Assembly: GCF_029667115.1 (NCBI RefSeq)
Contig: NZ_JARUIU010000002.1
Span: 186,001 to 250,000 of the forward strand
Source: Jeotgalibacillus sp. ET6
GTDB lineage: Bacteria; Bacillota; Bacilli; Bacillales; Jeotgalibacillaceae
Reading direction: 5' to 3'
Length of the DNA: 64,000 nucleotides
Position 1 is the stretch's first letter. Each line of letters starts with the position of its first letter. Made by a program: the position numbers and the translations under genes. This document shows, piece after piece, positions 24,170 to 32,966 of the stretch. The notes under the pieces are model-generated. The model was not told the DNA's origin and did no database searches. It was given only the letters and a program-made list of their open reading frames with translations.

Positions 24170-24589
24170 ATGATCCCAATAAAAAAAGCCTATGGATACG
24201 TAACACGAGTTAAAGAAGGCAAAACACAAGTGTTAGTCTTTCAGCACCCCATCCCTGAAGCAGGCATTCAAATACCAAAGGGAACTGTTCAGGCGGGAGA
24301 GTCCACTCATCATGCTGTGATACGGGAAATCGAAGAAGAAACAGGGTTAAGAAACGTTCAAGTTGAAAAGCTGCTTGGGGAAGACCTATGGGAGAACGAT
24401 GATGGCGCCATACATAACCGGTTTTTCTATAAACTATCTGTGTCAAATGGTGAGGATGAATGGGATTTTAAACCAACAGGTGGTGGAGAAGAAGAAGGAC
24501 TAACATTTCGTTTCTTCTGGATTTCCTCTGGGGATGAGGTTGAACTTATCAGGGGGCATGGAGATTATTTCGATTGCATTTTTAACTGA
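24170..24589 (+). CDS. Nudix hydrolase
   Basis: About 139 residues with a complete Nudix box: G-T-V-Q-A-G-E, then R-E-I-E-E-E-T-G-L, near residues 38-60, which binds Mg and cleaves nucleoside diphosphate-X compounds. The substrate is not predictable. ATG 24170 follows GAGGAG; an in-frame TTG at 24140 lies upstream of that site. Confidence 0.88.
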   Translation: MIPIKKAYGYVTRVKEGKTQVLVFQHPIPEAGIQIPKGTVQAGESTHHAVIREIEEETGLRNVQVEKLLGEDLWENDDGAIHNRFFYKLSVSNGEDEWDFKPTGGGEEEGLTFRFFWISSGDEVELIRGHGDYFDCIFN

Positions 24590-24733
24590 ATCTTTTCTAG
24601 TTAACTTTCAATGACTAGGTAAATAGGTTAATCAAATTCAGCTAGTAAAACAAGCTGCTTATATGGTAAGGAATATACAGAATAGTTTACAAAATTCTTA
24701 CGAGATTTTCAGCAGTGTGAACTGGGGGAGTGA

Positions 24734-25138
24734 ATGGTGAGGGGATTATTATCTATATCTATCATGCTCATTATGTTTTTAAGTGTAAGCGGATGCACTA
24801 ATAACTCTGTAGATCATATTAAAGCAGATTACTTTGATATTGGGTTTGGACAAAGTTTGTATCAAGGTTATGAGAAAGTAGATAAAGAAACGGTTCAGTC
24901 ACTTGTGAAAGCCTATAATCAAATAGAATTTGTTGGACATACAAGCCAAGAAATTAATTATGATAAGGCAATTACGATAACATTTATCCATAATGATCAA
25001 ATATCAGGCATTTTAGTGATAGATGATAAAGGGATCTTTCAGCTAAACGACGATATGAATCATTATCAAATCGAATCAGATAACGAAGTTTATGAACAAG
25101 CAATAGAAATATATAATGATGTTAAGAAACAATATTAA
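24734..25138 (+). CDS. Small lipoprotein of unknown function
   Basis: A 134-residue protein with a lipoprotein signal ending L-S-V-S-G-C (cysteine 21). The mature part is a compact alpha/beta domain with a beta hairpin (KAITITFIHNDQISGILVID). The ribosome site GGGGGAG serves ATG 24734 or GTG 24737. Domain family not recognised. Confidence 0.75.
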   Translation: MVRGLLSISIMLIMFLSVSGCTNNSVDHIKADYFDIGFGQSLYQGYEKVDKETVQSLVKAYNQIEFVGHTSQEINYDKAITITFIHNDQISGILVIDDKGIFQLNDDMNHYQIESDNEVYEQAIEIYNDVKKQY

Positions 25139-25168
25139 ATTCTAAGGAAACGAAGACTCTATCAAGTG

Positions 25169-25305
25169 AGAGGTTGAACATCACATTATCGAATATCAAG
25201 GTAAATGGTGGAACGAACATATTGCATTCAGAGATTATTTAAACGCAAATCCATCAGTCACTATAAAAAACAGTTTGTTGATGATATTTTGAAAAAAATA
25301 TAATT
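25169..25305 (+). pseudogene. GrpB-family C-terminal relic
   Basis: One frame reads VEHHIIEYQGKWWNEHIAFRD followed by YLNANPSVT, the conserved H-x-x-F-R-D-Y-L-x-x-N-P segment of GrpB/UPF0157 proteins. The frame then shifts; the ending KKQFVDDILKKI is in another frame and closes with TAA. The first two thirds of the gene are absent. Confidence 0.55.
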
Positions 25306-25324
25306 TCATCTTCAAATATTTTAT

Positions 25325-25392
25325 GCTTATTTCCACAAGCAGGAACTTTTCCTTGTTAAAGTAATTGGTCAGCTTACTTCCACAAGCAGGAA
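25325..25392 (+). repeat. Pair of 21-bp direct repeats
   Basis: GCTTATTTCCACAAGCAGGA at 25325 and GCTTACTTCCACAAGCAGGA at 25372 differ at one base and are 47 bp apart, between the GrpB relic and a kinase gene. Each holds an imperfect TTCC...GGAA dyad. Meaning unknown. Confidence 0.5.
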
Positions 25393-25459
25393 ATATACCG
25401 TTTAACATTGAAATTTAGAGAATGTAATTCTATAACTGAGGTTATTGGAGTGTGTTTTC

Positions 25460-26023
25460 GTGGAAAAGGGAATGATTATTGTACTAAATGGTGTATCAAG
25501 TTCAGGAAAATCAACGTTAGCAAAGGAAATAACGAGATTACTTCCTGACTTTTTTGCTTTTAGCGTAGATGATTATGATTTGGTCATTGAGAGGGTGGAA
25601 GATAGAGATAACGGACGGCTAATACCGGTTGAAACAGAATATTTTTATTATAGAAATGTGGCAATGTTCTCAGATCGAGGGATTAATTTAATACTCGATC
25701 AGATTCTCCATAACCCCATAACACTACGAAATTTTTACAGTGCTCTTAATAATTACCCAATCCTTCTTGTGGGAGTTCATTGTCCTGTCGACGAACTAAA
25801 ACGTAGAGAACAATACAGAGAGGACCGCCGGATTGGGCAAGCAATTTCTCAGCTGAATTTTGTACATCAGCAAGAATCTTACGATGTTGAAATTAATACA
25901 TGCATCAACTCGATGATGGAATGTGCACAAGAGATAGTGGACCGATTGGAAAGTACTACACCATTAGTAGGATTTAAAAAATCGCTTGAAAAATTCGAGT
26001 CTACATGGAATAGAATAAATTAA
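25460..26023 (+). CDS. P-loop kinase, chloramphenicol phosphotransferase-like
   Basis: About 187 residues with Walker A LNGVSSSGKSTLAKEI, then FAFSVDDYD, GINLILDQIL and VGVHCPVDELKRREQYREDR, the layout of the CPT-like family (AAA_33 type small-molecule kinases). True chloramphenicol phosphotransferase comes from Streptomyces; Bacillus relatives have no proven substrate, so resistance should not be assumed. GTG 25460 is chosen because of GGAG ten bases upstream; ATG 25472 is an alternative. Confidence 0.8.
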   Translation: MEKGMIIVLNGVSSSGKSTLAKEITRLLPDFFAFSVDDYDLVIERVEDRDNGRLIPVETEYFYYRNVAMFSDRGINLILDQILHNPITLRNFYSALNNYPILLVGVHCPVDELKRREQYREDRRIGQAISQLNFVHQQESYDVEINTCINSMMECAQEIVDRLESTTPLVGFKKSLEKFESTWNRIN

Positions 26024-26100
26024 TTATTGAATACTCACCAGTATAAATTTCCGATAGAATCATAGACTTCATAGTCCGAGAAAGGCAGGTGTTTTCTAGG

Positions 26101-26391
26101 ATGAAAACAGCAGTTGAGAAAGATAAAAAAGTAAAGGGAATTAGTACATGCCAACTAATCTTAATTTTATTTGTCTTTATTTCCATGACTATGAAACTAT
26201 TGTCTTATACTGATGAATTGAAAGAGCCTGAATGGTTTAAAATGATCGTTTTTTTACCCGCCGCAGCGCTATTATTCCTTGGTGCGGCGCTTGCAGAAAA
26301 ACTTATAAAGCGCTATCGTCCCACTGACAAACTCATAACAGGAATTTTCTTGGTGTATCTATTTGTGTATTTTTATCTAGTATTTAGTTAA
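26101..26391 (+). CDS. Small membrane protein
   Basis: About 96 residues with three hydrophobic helices after a lysine-rich start (KTAVEKDKKVKG). ATG 26101 has AGGCAGG upstream; an in-frame GTG at 26089 overlaps that site. Unknown function. Confidence 0.65.
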   Translation: MKTAVEKDKKVKGISTCQLILILFVFISMTMKLLSYTDELKEPEWFKMIVFLPAAALLFLGAALAEKLIKRYRPTDKLITGIFLVYLFVYFYLVFS

Positions 26392-26510
26392 CGGTTAACC
26401 TGATTATTTCTTTTCCCTTATACGTCATTTATTTGATAGAAAAATGATAGATAGCGTGGAAAAGAAAATTCCGATTTCATAAATATTTGTGTAAATGGGG
26501 AGGAAATAAA

Positions 26511-27308
26511 ATGAGCAATCAACCCGAAAAGGAAGAGTTACTATCAGGCGGTAATGTTTCAAATGTTTACCGTTCAGGTGGCACAGTACGGCGGGACGTA
26601 AAGGAAAACAGCGAGGAAATTCACAAGGTATTAACGCATTTGGAGAACAAAGGATATAACTATGCGCCGAAGTTTTTAGGTATAGATGAACAAAATAGAG
26701 AAGTATTATCTTTTTTAGAGGGCGAAGCGGGCAATTATCCTTTGAAAAAGTACATGTGGTCAGACGATGCGCTTAAAGGGATTGCAAAAATGCTTCGGGA
26801 CTATCACGATGCTGTAAGTGATTTTCCTATCCATAATAACTGGCAGCCAATAGACAACACTCCTCAGCCAGTTGAAGTGCTTTGTCACAACGATTTTGCT
26901 ATCTACAATATTATTTTTAATCACGAAAAGCCTGTCGGGATTATTGATTTTGATCTTGCCGCTCCTGGGCCCAGGCTTTGGGATATTGCGTACACCTTAT
27001 ATACATGTGTCCCGTTAAGCAGACTGCATCATTCTGAAAAGGGTGAAGCAATTTATTATGAAGCAGAAAGGGATGCAGCGGGAATCAAAGAAAGAGTGAA
27101 GCTGTTTTTTGATTCCTACGGGATGGAAGGAATGGAAGAAGGGTTTTTAGAAATGGTATTGCTGCGGGTGGAAGGCGTTTGTAAAACCATGCTAAGAAAA
27201 GCCAAAGAAGGAGATCCCGCGTTTCAAAGCATGATCGATGAAGGGCACTTGGAACATTATCAAAAAGACATTGCATTCATCCGTGAGCATGGGAGAGACT
27301 GGGTGTAA
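26511..27308 (+). CDS. Aminoglycoside phosphotransferase-family kinase
   Basis: A 265-residue APH-fold protein. The catalytic motif reads VLCHNDFAIYNIIFN, with H-N-D in place of the usual H-G-D but the key Asp and downstream Asn kept, followed by GIIDFDLAAPGPRLWDIAY with the metal-binding Asp. The opening SGGNVSNVYRSGGTVRR is a shortened nucleotide-binding hairpin. Substrate unknown. ATG 26511 has GGGGAGG. A VOC gene follows 25 bases later. Confidence 0.85.
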   Translation: MSNQPEKEELLSGGNVSNVYRSGGTVRRDVKENSEEIHKVLTHLENKGYNYAPKFLGIDEQNREVLSFLEGEAGNYPLKKYMWSDDALKGIAKMLRDYHDAVSDFPIHNNWQPIDNTPQPVEVLCHNDFAIYNIIFNHEKPVGIIDFDLAAPGPRLWDIAYTLYTCVPLSRLHHSEKGEAIYYEAERDAAGIKERVKLFFDSYGMEGMEEGFLEMVLLRVEGVCKTMLRKAKEGDPAFQSMIDEGHLEHYQKDIAFIREHGRDWV

Positions 27309-27333
27309 GAAAACGACTAAAGGAGTGGTGAAC

Positions 27334-27708
27334 ATGGCAAAATCTTTTATTGAACAAGTACATTACATACGAATTCCGGTCAGAGACTTAGAAAAATCTG
27401 CACAGTGGTACAGTGATGTCTTAGGACTCGAGTTAGTAACCATAACGGAAGATCCGTACGCCATTTTAAAACTAAATGAGGGATCATTTTTACTAATCTT
27501 GGTTCCGACTAATGATGAAACATTTGCCCATTTTACCGTTAAAAATGAACCGGCCTTTATGATTGGCTTTACGAGTTCAAACTTATCCCAATTTCATCAG
27601 CACCTTGAGGAAAATGGAGTTGAAGTGGAGGATATAAAAGAAGATAAAGGACATGCCTATTTCCACTTTTATGATCGGGATGGCAATAAACTTCAAGTGC
27701 ACTGGTAG
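27334..27708 (+). CDS. VOC (glyoxalase/bleomycin resistance) family protein
   Basis: A 124-residue protein of paired beta-alpha-beta-beta-beta units: VHYIRIPVRDLEKSAQWYSDVLGLEL at the start and HAYFHFYDRDGNKLQVHW at the end. Likely metal ligands are His in the first strand and the Glu/His of the second unit, though the final Glu is replaced (Q-V-H). Family roles include dioxygenase, isomerase and drug binding. ATG 27334 follows AAGGAG. Confidence 0.85.
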   Translation: MAKSFIEQVHYIRIPVRDLEKSAQWYSDVLGLELVTITEDPYAILKLNEGSFLLILVPTNDETFAHFTVKNEPAFMIGFTSSNLSQFHQHLEENGVEVEDIKEDKGHAYFHFYDRDGNKLQVHW

Positions 27709-27728
27709 GGGCTAGGAAGTACGAATAA

Positions 27729-27755
27729 AAAACTCTGTGCAATAACAGAGTTTTT
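27729..27755. terminator. Bidirectional terminator between convergent genes
   Basis: AAAACTCTGT / ACAGAGTTTT stem with a 6-base loop and T-runs on both strands, serving the VOC gene and the convergent MFS gene. Confidence 0.85.
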
Positions 27756-28871
27756 TTAATGAGAACGTTTCACGCGAACAAACAACCCAGCGAGTCCAAT
27801 TACGGCAAATAATAAAAAGCTGAAAGGGTACGAAACAGCCTGGATGGTACCGCCTGCAACGAATGAGCCAAAGGATTGCCCGAGTCCCAGGAATAAAAAG
27901 GACAAACTGACGCCCATTGATGGAAGATTGGGAAAGATGCGCGATGCCCACACGATAAAGATCCCAGTCATCAGGATATAAGCAGCGCCAAATAAAACGG
28001 CAGAAGAGTAGATGCTGACAGAATTCGGAATGGTAATGCCTGCAATACCAAGCATCATCATCAAGAGCGTCAACCGGTAAGAAGGAGCTAAGCCGGTCTT
28101 CTTGATCAAGCCGCCCGCTGCTCCGCCAATGATTCCTGCTAGCCCCATCACAACCCAAAAGAGAACACTTTCGCCTTCACTCATTTCATGGACCGTGGTT
28201 AAGTAGCTTCTTGAAAACGTCCAAAAAATCGATGAACTGACACCCATAATAAAAGAAGCTGCCAGCAGAAATTTTGCCTGTTTAACAAAAGAAAACGACT
28301 TCGGCTTTTCCGTGGGGACAGAATCAGGCCTCTTCGATGGAAGAACCCGCATATTCCAAATCGTCACAGCCAGCGCAATAACGGCAAAAAGAATAAAGGC
28401 GAGCCGCCATTGGTCCGTAAAAAGAAGAGCGATCGGGGAGATAACCACAAGGCCAAAGCTTGTTCCGCTGTTCATCCAGGTGTTGCCTCTGTCCTGATCC
28501 TTTTTCTTAAACGATTCAGTTGCTACTTGAGCATAGGCAGGCGACGCCCATCCGCTTCCAAGCCCTGCAATAAATGTACTGCAGGCCAACAAGTAAAAAT
28601 TAGGCGAAAAAGCAATCCCTAACAAGCCAATAATCGCGCTTAAGCCGGCAAATTGAACGACGCGAAATTGACCCCATTTCTGAATAAAATAAGAGGATGT
28701 CAACAGCGCTAAACAATAGGCGGCATAAGCAGTCGAGCCAACAAAGCCGGCGTTGCTTTCCGTTAGTTTCAACGTTTCAGAGATGGGCGGGAGAAATAAT
28801 CCAAAGCTGAAACGGGCAAATGCAAAGGTAACACCAATCATCGCGATCCCCGGCAATACAAATCTCCACAT
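27756..28871 (-). CDS. MFS transporter (MFS_4/YbfB-like)
   Basis: A 371-residue protein with about twelve helices. The first contains FAFARFSFGLFLPPI, the R-F-x-F-x-x-x-L-P pattern of the YbfB-type MFS group. The segment GSGWASPAYAQVATE resembles motif C of drug exporters. It is downstream of a TetR gene on the same strand with a TetR-type operator in the 75-base gap, so export of a ligand of that repressor is likely. GGAGG precedes the start. Confidence 0.87.
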   Translation of the reverse strand: MWRFVLPGIAMIGVTFAFARFSFGLFLPPISETLKLTESNAGFVGSTAYAAYCLALLTSSYFIQKWGQFRVVQFAGLSAIIGLLGIAFSPNFYLLACSTFIAGLGSGWASPAYAQVATESFKKKDQDRGNTWMNSGTSFGLVVISPIALLFTDQWRLAFILFAVIALAVTIWNMRVLPSKRPDSVPTEKPKSFSFVKQAKFLLAASFIMGVSSSIFWTFSRSYLTTVHEMSEGESVLFWVVMGLAGIIGGAAGGLIKKTGLAPSYRLTLLMMMLGIAGITIPNSVSIYSSAVLFGAAYILMTGIFIVWASRIFPNLPSMGVSLSFLFLGLGQSFGSFVAGGTIQAVSYPFSFLLFAVIGLAGLFVRVKRSH

Positions 28872-28893
28872 AAGGGCAACCTCCTTTAATAGA

Positions 28894-28909
28894 TAGAACG
28901 ATCATTATA
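28894..28909. promoter_or_regulatory. TetR-type operator before the MFS gene
   Basis: TAGAACGATCATTATA is an imperfect 16-bp palindrome related to the site upstream of the tetR gene (29501-29516): both share TAGAAYGATCA. Confidence 0.5.
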
Positions 28910-28946
28910 CTTTCGCTTCAAAAAAAAGAATAAGCAATTCATCAGC

Positions 28947-29483
28947 TTACTCTTTAAACAACATGTGAACCATATCTGTAAATTCATTCGCAACGTCGTC
29001 CAGGTCATGCAGTTCAGTTAAAGCAGTCGCTCCTTCAAACAGCATGGCCAGCTGCAAAGCATGCTTTTGCGTCATGCCATGTGTAAGAAAAAATGAACGC
29101 AGCGACTCTTTATGCGCAACAACCTGTTTCACAATTTGTTGATTTTCAAATGAATACTCTTCCTTTGCTCGTAAAAACATACAGCCGTTGCTGCCTTCAG
29201 AGCGCAGCCAGCGAATATGTGAGTGGGCCAATAACCGGGCAGTAGAAGCTATATCCTTGGCATTCCCCTCTGTAACAGCTTCCTCCAGATAGGCGAAATA
29301 TCTTTCCCCCCGCTGATTCAGCACCTCTAAAATCAGATCTTCTTTTGAATCGAAATGATTATACAGCGTCATCAAAGCAACGCCCGCTTCCCCAACAATA
29401 CGCTTAAGACCAATCGCATGAAATCCATTTTCATAAAACAGCTCTTCCGCACGCTCGACTAAATCCTGTCTCTTTTTGCTCAT
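28947..29483 (-). CDS. TetR family transcriptional regulator
   Basis: About 178 residues. The N-terminal helix-turn-helix is clear (RAEELFYENGFHAIGLKRIVG, then VALMTLYNHFDSKEDLILEVL). The C-terminal ligand domain matches the AcrR-type group found beside MFS exporters. ATG 29483 has AAGGTGG seven bases before; two TTG codons just upstream are alternatives. It precedes the MFS gene on the same strand, with a shared operator motif before each gene. Confidence 0.88.
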   Translation of the reverse strand: MSKKRQDLVERAEELFYENGFHAIGLKRIVGEAGVALMTLYNHFDSKEDLILEVLNQRGERYFAYLEEAVTEGNAKDIASTARLLAHSHIRWLRSEGSNGCMFLRAKEEYSFENQQIVKQVVAHKESLRSFFLTHGMTQKHALQLAMLFEGATALTELHDLDDVANEFTDMVHMLFKE

Positions 29484-29500
29484 CAACAAACCACCTTAGA

Positions 29501-29516
29501 TAGAATGATCACTCTA
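29501..29516. promoter_or_regulatory. TetR-type operator before the tetR gene
   Basis: TAGAATGATCACTCTA, a 16-bp palindrome with one mismatched pair, lies 18 bases before the tetR start. Autorepression is inferred. Confidence 0.6.
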
Positions 29517-29677
29517 AAATTAACATACTCAACTATTGGTTGCAAACGAGTGAGGCCTATTTTATTTAGAAAATGAAATGGATTATTTTCATAAAATGGT
29601 ATTTAATAGAATGATAGTATTGTTTATTTTGATTGGAGCGCATTATTCAATGTTCATGGAGGAGGAGGGCCCCGAGG

Positions 29678-29983
29678 ATGAAAAAAATTAGTAAGGTTTG
29701 GGTTGTCATCTTCATACTGGCTACCGTGTTATGCATATTTGGTCAGGAATTAGCTTACTTTTTGAGTGAATACTTCATTCCAATCTTCCCTGTTTATTAC
29801 TTGTCTGGATCAACAATTATAGGAATTTTATTATACATAGTGTCAGGTTTCTTGCTATTTCGCTTATTCAAAAAACAAGATTCGGTTTCACACTATCGTG
29901 ATTTATTTTTGTTGGTTTTCTTTATCGTGGCGCCTGGTGCATCTATTTGGTCAATTTTTGTAACGGTGATGTGGTGGGGCTAG
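29678..29983 (+). CDS. Small three-helix membrane protein
   Basis: A 101-residue protein with three helices (about 6-24, 39-58 and 74-97), the last rich in aromatic residues. ATG 29678 has GGAGGAGG and CCGAGG upstream; the frame is open further back without support. Unknown function. Confidence 0.7.
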   Translation: MKKISKVWVVIFILATVLCIFGQELAYFLSEYFIPIFPVYYLSGSTIIGILLYIVSGFLLFRLFKKQDSVSHYRDLFLLVFFIVAPGASIWSIFVTVMWWG

Positions 29984-30029
29984 ATCCTGAAATTTATCCA
30001 ACCAAAATAAAAGTAAGGAGTCTTAATCC

Positions 30030-30179
30030 ATGCTCATCCGCTATATCCTGATTTTTCTGTTGTTTTTTGGCCTCACTTTTTTCCTGGATTTGGAGAACTG
30101 GACATGGCTTGATCAGCTTTTTTTCACCTTGTTTGGGACAGGTGTTTTTTGGCTATTAAAGCCTAAAGAACCTGGGTGA
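30030..30179 (+). CDS. Very small membrane protein (49 aa)
   Basis: ATG 30030 follows AAGGAG. Two short helices (ILIFLLFFGLTFFL and FFTLFGTGVFWLL) are separated by DLENWTWLD. Good ribosome site and typical composition; unknown function. Confidence 0.6.
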   Translation: MLIRYILIFLLFFGLTFFLDLENWTWLDQLFFTLFGTGVFWLLKPKEPG

Positions 30180-30250
30180 TTATAATCAAAAAAATGAAAT
30201 CTCAATAAAGTAATAAATGCAGCTCATAAAAAAATTTTAGAGGAGTTATC

Positions 30251-31036
30251 ATGATGAAGAAAATCTGGCAGGATGAAAATGATTATTTCAAATTAGAACC
30301 TTTAACAACGAAGGCAATAGAAAAAGCAGAAAAGATGCTGAAAGTAAAACTGCCTGCAGCTTATATTGACCTGCTTAAGCTACAAAATGGCGGGATGATC
30401 ATCTATAATGCCTTCCCTGTAAATGTGCAAACTTCTTGGGGTGAGGATTATATTCATATTGAACATATTTTAGGCGTAGCCGAAAAAGACGGCATAATGC
30501 AGAGTGAATATTTAATAGAGGAATGGGGATTGCCAAAAGGGATAGTTCTATTTTCGGGTGACGGACACTCGTGGATTGCATTTGATTATCGAAAGACAAA
30601 CGAGGAACCTCCGATCATCTACATAGACACAGAGAGGGAGCAGATCATCGAATTAGCTCCTCATTTTAGCGAGTTTTTGAATGGATTGTTTGTGGAAAAC
30701 GAAGAGCTGGAGGACGGGGCCTTCGAATACGAGAAAAAAGAGTATACTCTTGAAGAAGTCGAAGCAGCGTTTGCAAGCAATGACGAACAGGAGCTGATAC
30801 TTGCTTTAGACTACTTACATGAAAACTCAAAAGGAAATGAATATTTCATTGAACAGCAGCTGCTAAAACTGCTACAAAGTCCAATACTGGAATTTAAACA
30901 ACTAGCCGCTAATGTTGCAGACGGTTTTAATGAAACAGGGGTTTTGTCTCCTGGAGCTGTTGAAAAGATGGTAACTGTTATACGGAAGGATAAAGACATC
31001 GAGTATTATGCGGATATGTTTTTTCCTGATAACTGA
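30251..31036 (+). CDS. SMI1/KNR4 (SUKH) family protein
   Basis: A 261-residue protein. The N-terminal ~145 residues fit the SUKH fold: TTKAIEKAEKMLKVKLPAAYIDLLKLQNGG, then LFSGDGHSWIAFDYR and the EPPIIYIDTE strand. A helical extension of about 100 residues follows. SUKH proteins are frequent immunity partners of secreted toxins, but Bacillus also has stand-alone members. No toxin gene is adjacent, so an immunity role is unproven. GGAG precedes the tandem ATG. Confidence 0.88.
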   Translation: MMKKIWQDENDYFKLEPLTTKAIEKAEKMLKVKLPAAYIDLLKLQNGGMIIYNAFPVNVQTSWGEDYIHIEHILGVAEKDGIMQSEYLIEEWGLPKGIVLFSGDGHSWIAFDYRKTNEEPPIIYIDTEREQIIELAPHFSEFLNGLFVENEELEDGAFEYEKKEYTLEEVEAAFASNDEQELILALDYLHENSKGNEYFIEQQLLKLLQSPILEFKQLAANVADGFNETGVLSPGAVEKMVTVIRKDKDIEYYADMFFPDN

Positions 31037-31147
31037 TCTGAGCTTTTTCAAGTGGTGCAAAAGAAACAAGTGTGAGTAGGAGATAGGCTGATTATTAGTA
31101 GAATTTATAGTAAGATAGATTACTTTTACTAAGGGGGATTTATTTAT

Positions 31148-31855
31148 TTGAAAAAGGCAATTCTGAATTATGAAGACTTGAATGAAATGCTGGATGGATT
31201 CCTAAGAGAGCCAGAGGAATTTTGGGATAATTTTTATGAGGATAGAACGAAAGAAATTCCGTTTTTTAAAAATAAGGGTCCCGATGAGAATCTTGTAGAG
31301 TATTTCACTAACGGACTGGCACCTGAACGAGTCTTGGAAATAGGATGTGGACCGGGCAGGAATGCGGTTTATATGGCTAAGAAAGGCTGTAAAGTAGATG
31401 CCTTGGATCTTTCATCTAATGCGATTGAATGGGCAAAAGAAAGAGCTGAACAAGAGGAAGTCAAGATAGAATTTCATTGTATTTCCTTATTTGACTTCAA
31501 GTTTAAGCCACGCTCCTATGACTTTATTTATGATTGTGGGTTATTTCACCACTTAGCACCACACCGGAGATTAAACTATCTTGAAATGCTGGAAAAAGCA
31601 TTAAAAAAAGATGGATACTTCGGAATCGTTTGCTTCAATACTGAGGGAGCCTTAGATACACCGGATTGGGAAGTATACAAAAAAGGCAGCTTACATGGTG
31701 GAATAGGTTACACAGAAGAACGATTGAAAGAAGTGTTTATAAATGACTTCAATATCGTTGATTTCAGGACAATGAAAAAGATTACTCAACCAGGTGAATT
31801 ATTTGGTGAAGACTTTTTGTGGGCATGTTTGATGCAGCTTAAAAACAATGGTTGA
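31148..31855 (+). CDS. Class I SAM-dependent methyltransferase
   Basis: A 235-residue protein with the SAM-binding motif VLEIGCGPGRNAVYMAKKG near residues 61-79, acidic motif II VDALDLSS, and the post-motif LFDFKFKPRSYDFIYDCGLFHHL. The N-terminal 55 residues include EFWDNFYEDRTKEIPFF, resembling the thiopurine/tellurite-type group. The TTG start at 31148 follows AAGGGGGAT. Substrate unknown. Confidence 0.87.
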   Translation: MKKAILNYEDLNEMLDGFLREPEEFWDNFYEDRTKEIPFFKNKGPDENLVEYFTNGLAPERVLEIGCGPGRNAVYMAKKGCKVDALDLSSNAIEWAKERAEQEEVKIEFHCISLFDFKFKPRSYDFIYDCGLFHHLAPHRRLNYLEMLEKALKKDGYFGIVCFNTEGALDTPDWEVYKKGSLHGGIGYTEERLKEVFINDFNIVDFRTMKKITQPGELFGEDFLWACLMQLKNNG

Positions 31856-31895
31856 TACCATCAACATGACATCGAGGAAAGTGAGTCGGTAATAA

Positions 31896-32299
31896 ATGAG
31901 GAATGACATTATTTTAAATAAGATCAGTATCATCGAGCGCTGCCTTCAAAGGATTCGAAAGGATATGATGATCAGCCGGCAAATCTGAACAATATCACAA
32001 AGCAGGATTCCATCATTTTAAATCTCCAAAGAGCTTGTGAAGCGAGTATTGGCATAGCCATGTATGTTGTAGCTGAGAAGAGGATTGGCTTACCCCAAAA
32101 TCGTTTTGAAGCATTTACTTTTCTTGAAAAGGAAGAGGTCATCTCCTCCCCGCTTAGTCAAAAAATGAAAGCAATGGTCGGTTTCCAAAGGACAGCCGTT
32201 CATGACTGCCAGGAAGTCAATGTTGTTATCTTGCAGAATGTAATTGAGGATCGCCTTGTTGACTTTATGGAGTACACGAAAACGATTTTGGCTTATTAA
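31896..32299 (+). pseudogene. HepT-like HEPN toxin gene (DUF86), frameshifted and motif-decayed
   Basis: ATG 31896 opens MRNDIILNKISIIERCLQRI-R-K, then the frame fails; the -1 frame continues YDDQPANLNNITKQDSIILN, EASIGIAMYVVAEK and KMKAMVGFQRTAVHDC, ending at 32299. This is the HepT fold, an RNase whose active site is R-x4-6-H-x-Y. Here the motif is R-T-A-V-H-D-C, with the Tyr replaced and the Arg displaced. One missing base near 31965 explains the shift. No MntA nucleotidyltransferase partner is next to it. Confidence 0.75.
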
Positions 32300-32301
32300 T
32301 T
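32224..32301 (+). repeat. Duplicated hepT 3' segment, copy 1
   Basis: GTTATCTTGCAGAAT, then a diverged patch, then GATCG-C-CTTGTTGACTTTATG and onward to the stop. The last ~46 bases match the segment ending at 36269 without a visible difference. Confidence 0.85.
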
Positions 32302-32420
32302 TGGACTTTATGTGAACCATTGTACGTAATAAAAATGGAGGAATTCCTAGAAAGATTTCTAATAAGAACCCCTTTAATGACCAAAAGGAGTTCTTACTAA
32401 TATTTATTCAAATCCAACCG

Positions 32421-32846
32421 TTAGTTTAATAAAAAACGATCCCAAAACGTTTCTTCCACTAAAAAGAATTTTTCGTGACAACACACTGCTAATATACATT
32501 TCTCGTCATGATAAAACTGTAAATCTTCTGGTAGATTACCCATCCAATCAAAAAGAGAATTACTGCGTTCTTTCAAAAATTGAGTTGTATCATTATTCAA
32601 TTGAAAATAGAAAACATAAGCTGTGTCTTCAAGAAGTTTTGTGGTTTCCCATTCTTTTTGTATTCGTCTTTCAATTAAATGCCATCTAATATCGGATATA
32701 ATATCATCAACATAGGCAAGACGCTCTTCTTCAATCTCCATTAGTTGTCTATTCTCCACAAAAGCAAAGCGGTTGCAGTTCCTTGAGAGTAAGTCTATTA
32801 AATGCTTATAACGTTTACCTTTTACATCTTTATTGATCATTAACAT
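32421..32846 (-). CDS. Conserved-looking protein of unknown function
   Basis: A 141-residue soluble protein, helical at the start (KHLIDLLSRNCNRFAFVENRQ) with a beta-rich second half (TAYVFYFQLNNDT, CILAVCCHEKFFLVEE). It has an intact frame and a GAGGTGAGA ribosome site. No family was recognised. It is transcribed alone between the hepT relic and a DUF418 gene. Confidence 0.6.
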   Translation of the reverse strand: MLMINKDVKGKRYKHLIDLLSRNCNRFAFVENRQLMEIEEERLAYVDDIISDIRWHLIERRIQKEWETTKLLEDTAYVFYFQLNNDTTQFLKERSNSLFDWMGNLPEDLQFYHDEKCILAVCCHEKFFLVEETFWDRFLLN

Positions 32847-32966
32847 AGAAGTCTCACCTCCACAAAGCGTCTCTATATCTAACGCTTTCTGCTCTACAAA
32901 AACCCTTCACTCCTTGTTCGCAAAATGCAATACCTTATGTAAGGTATTCAATTAATTTAGTTCACC

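Noticed and set aside
27760-27776. Second parS-like sequence GTTTCACGCGAAC
   Set aside because: It lacks the central CACGTG and lies in the coding end of the MFS gene, where it encodes part of the normal C-terminus.
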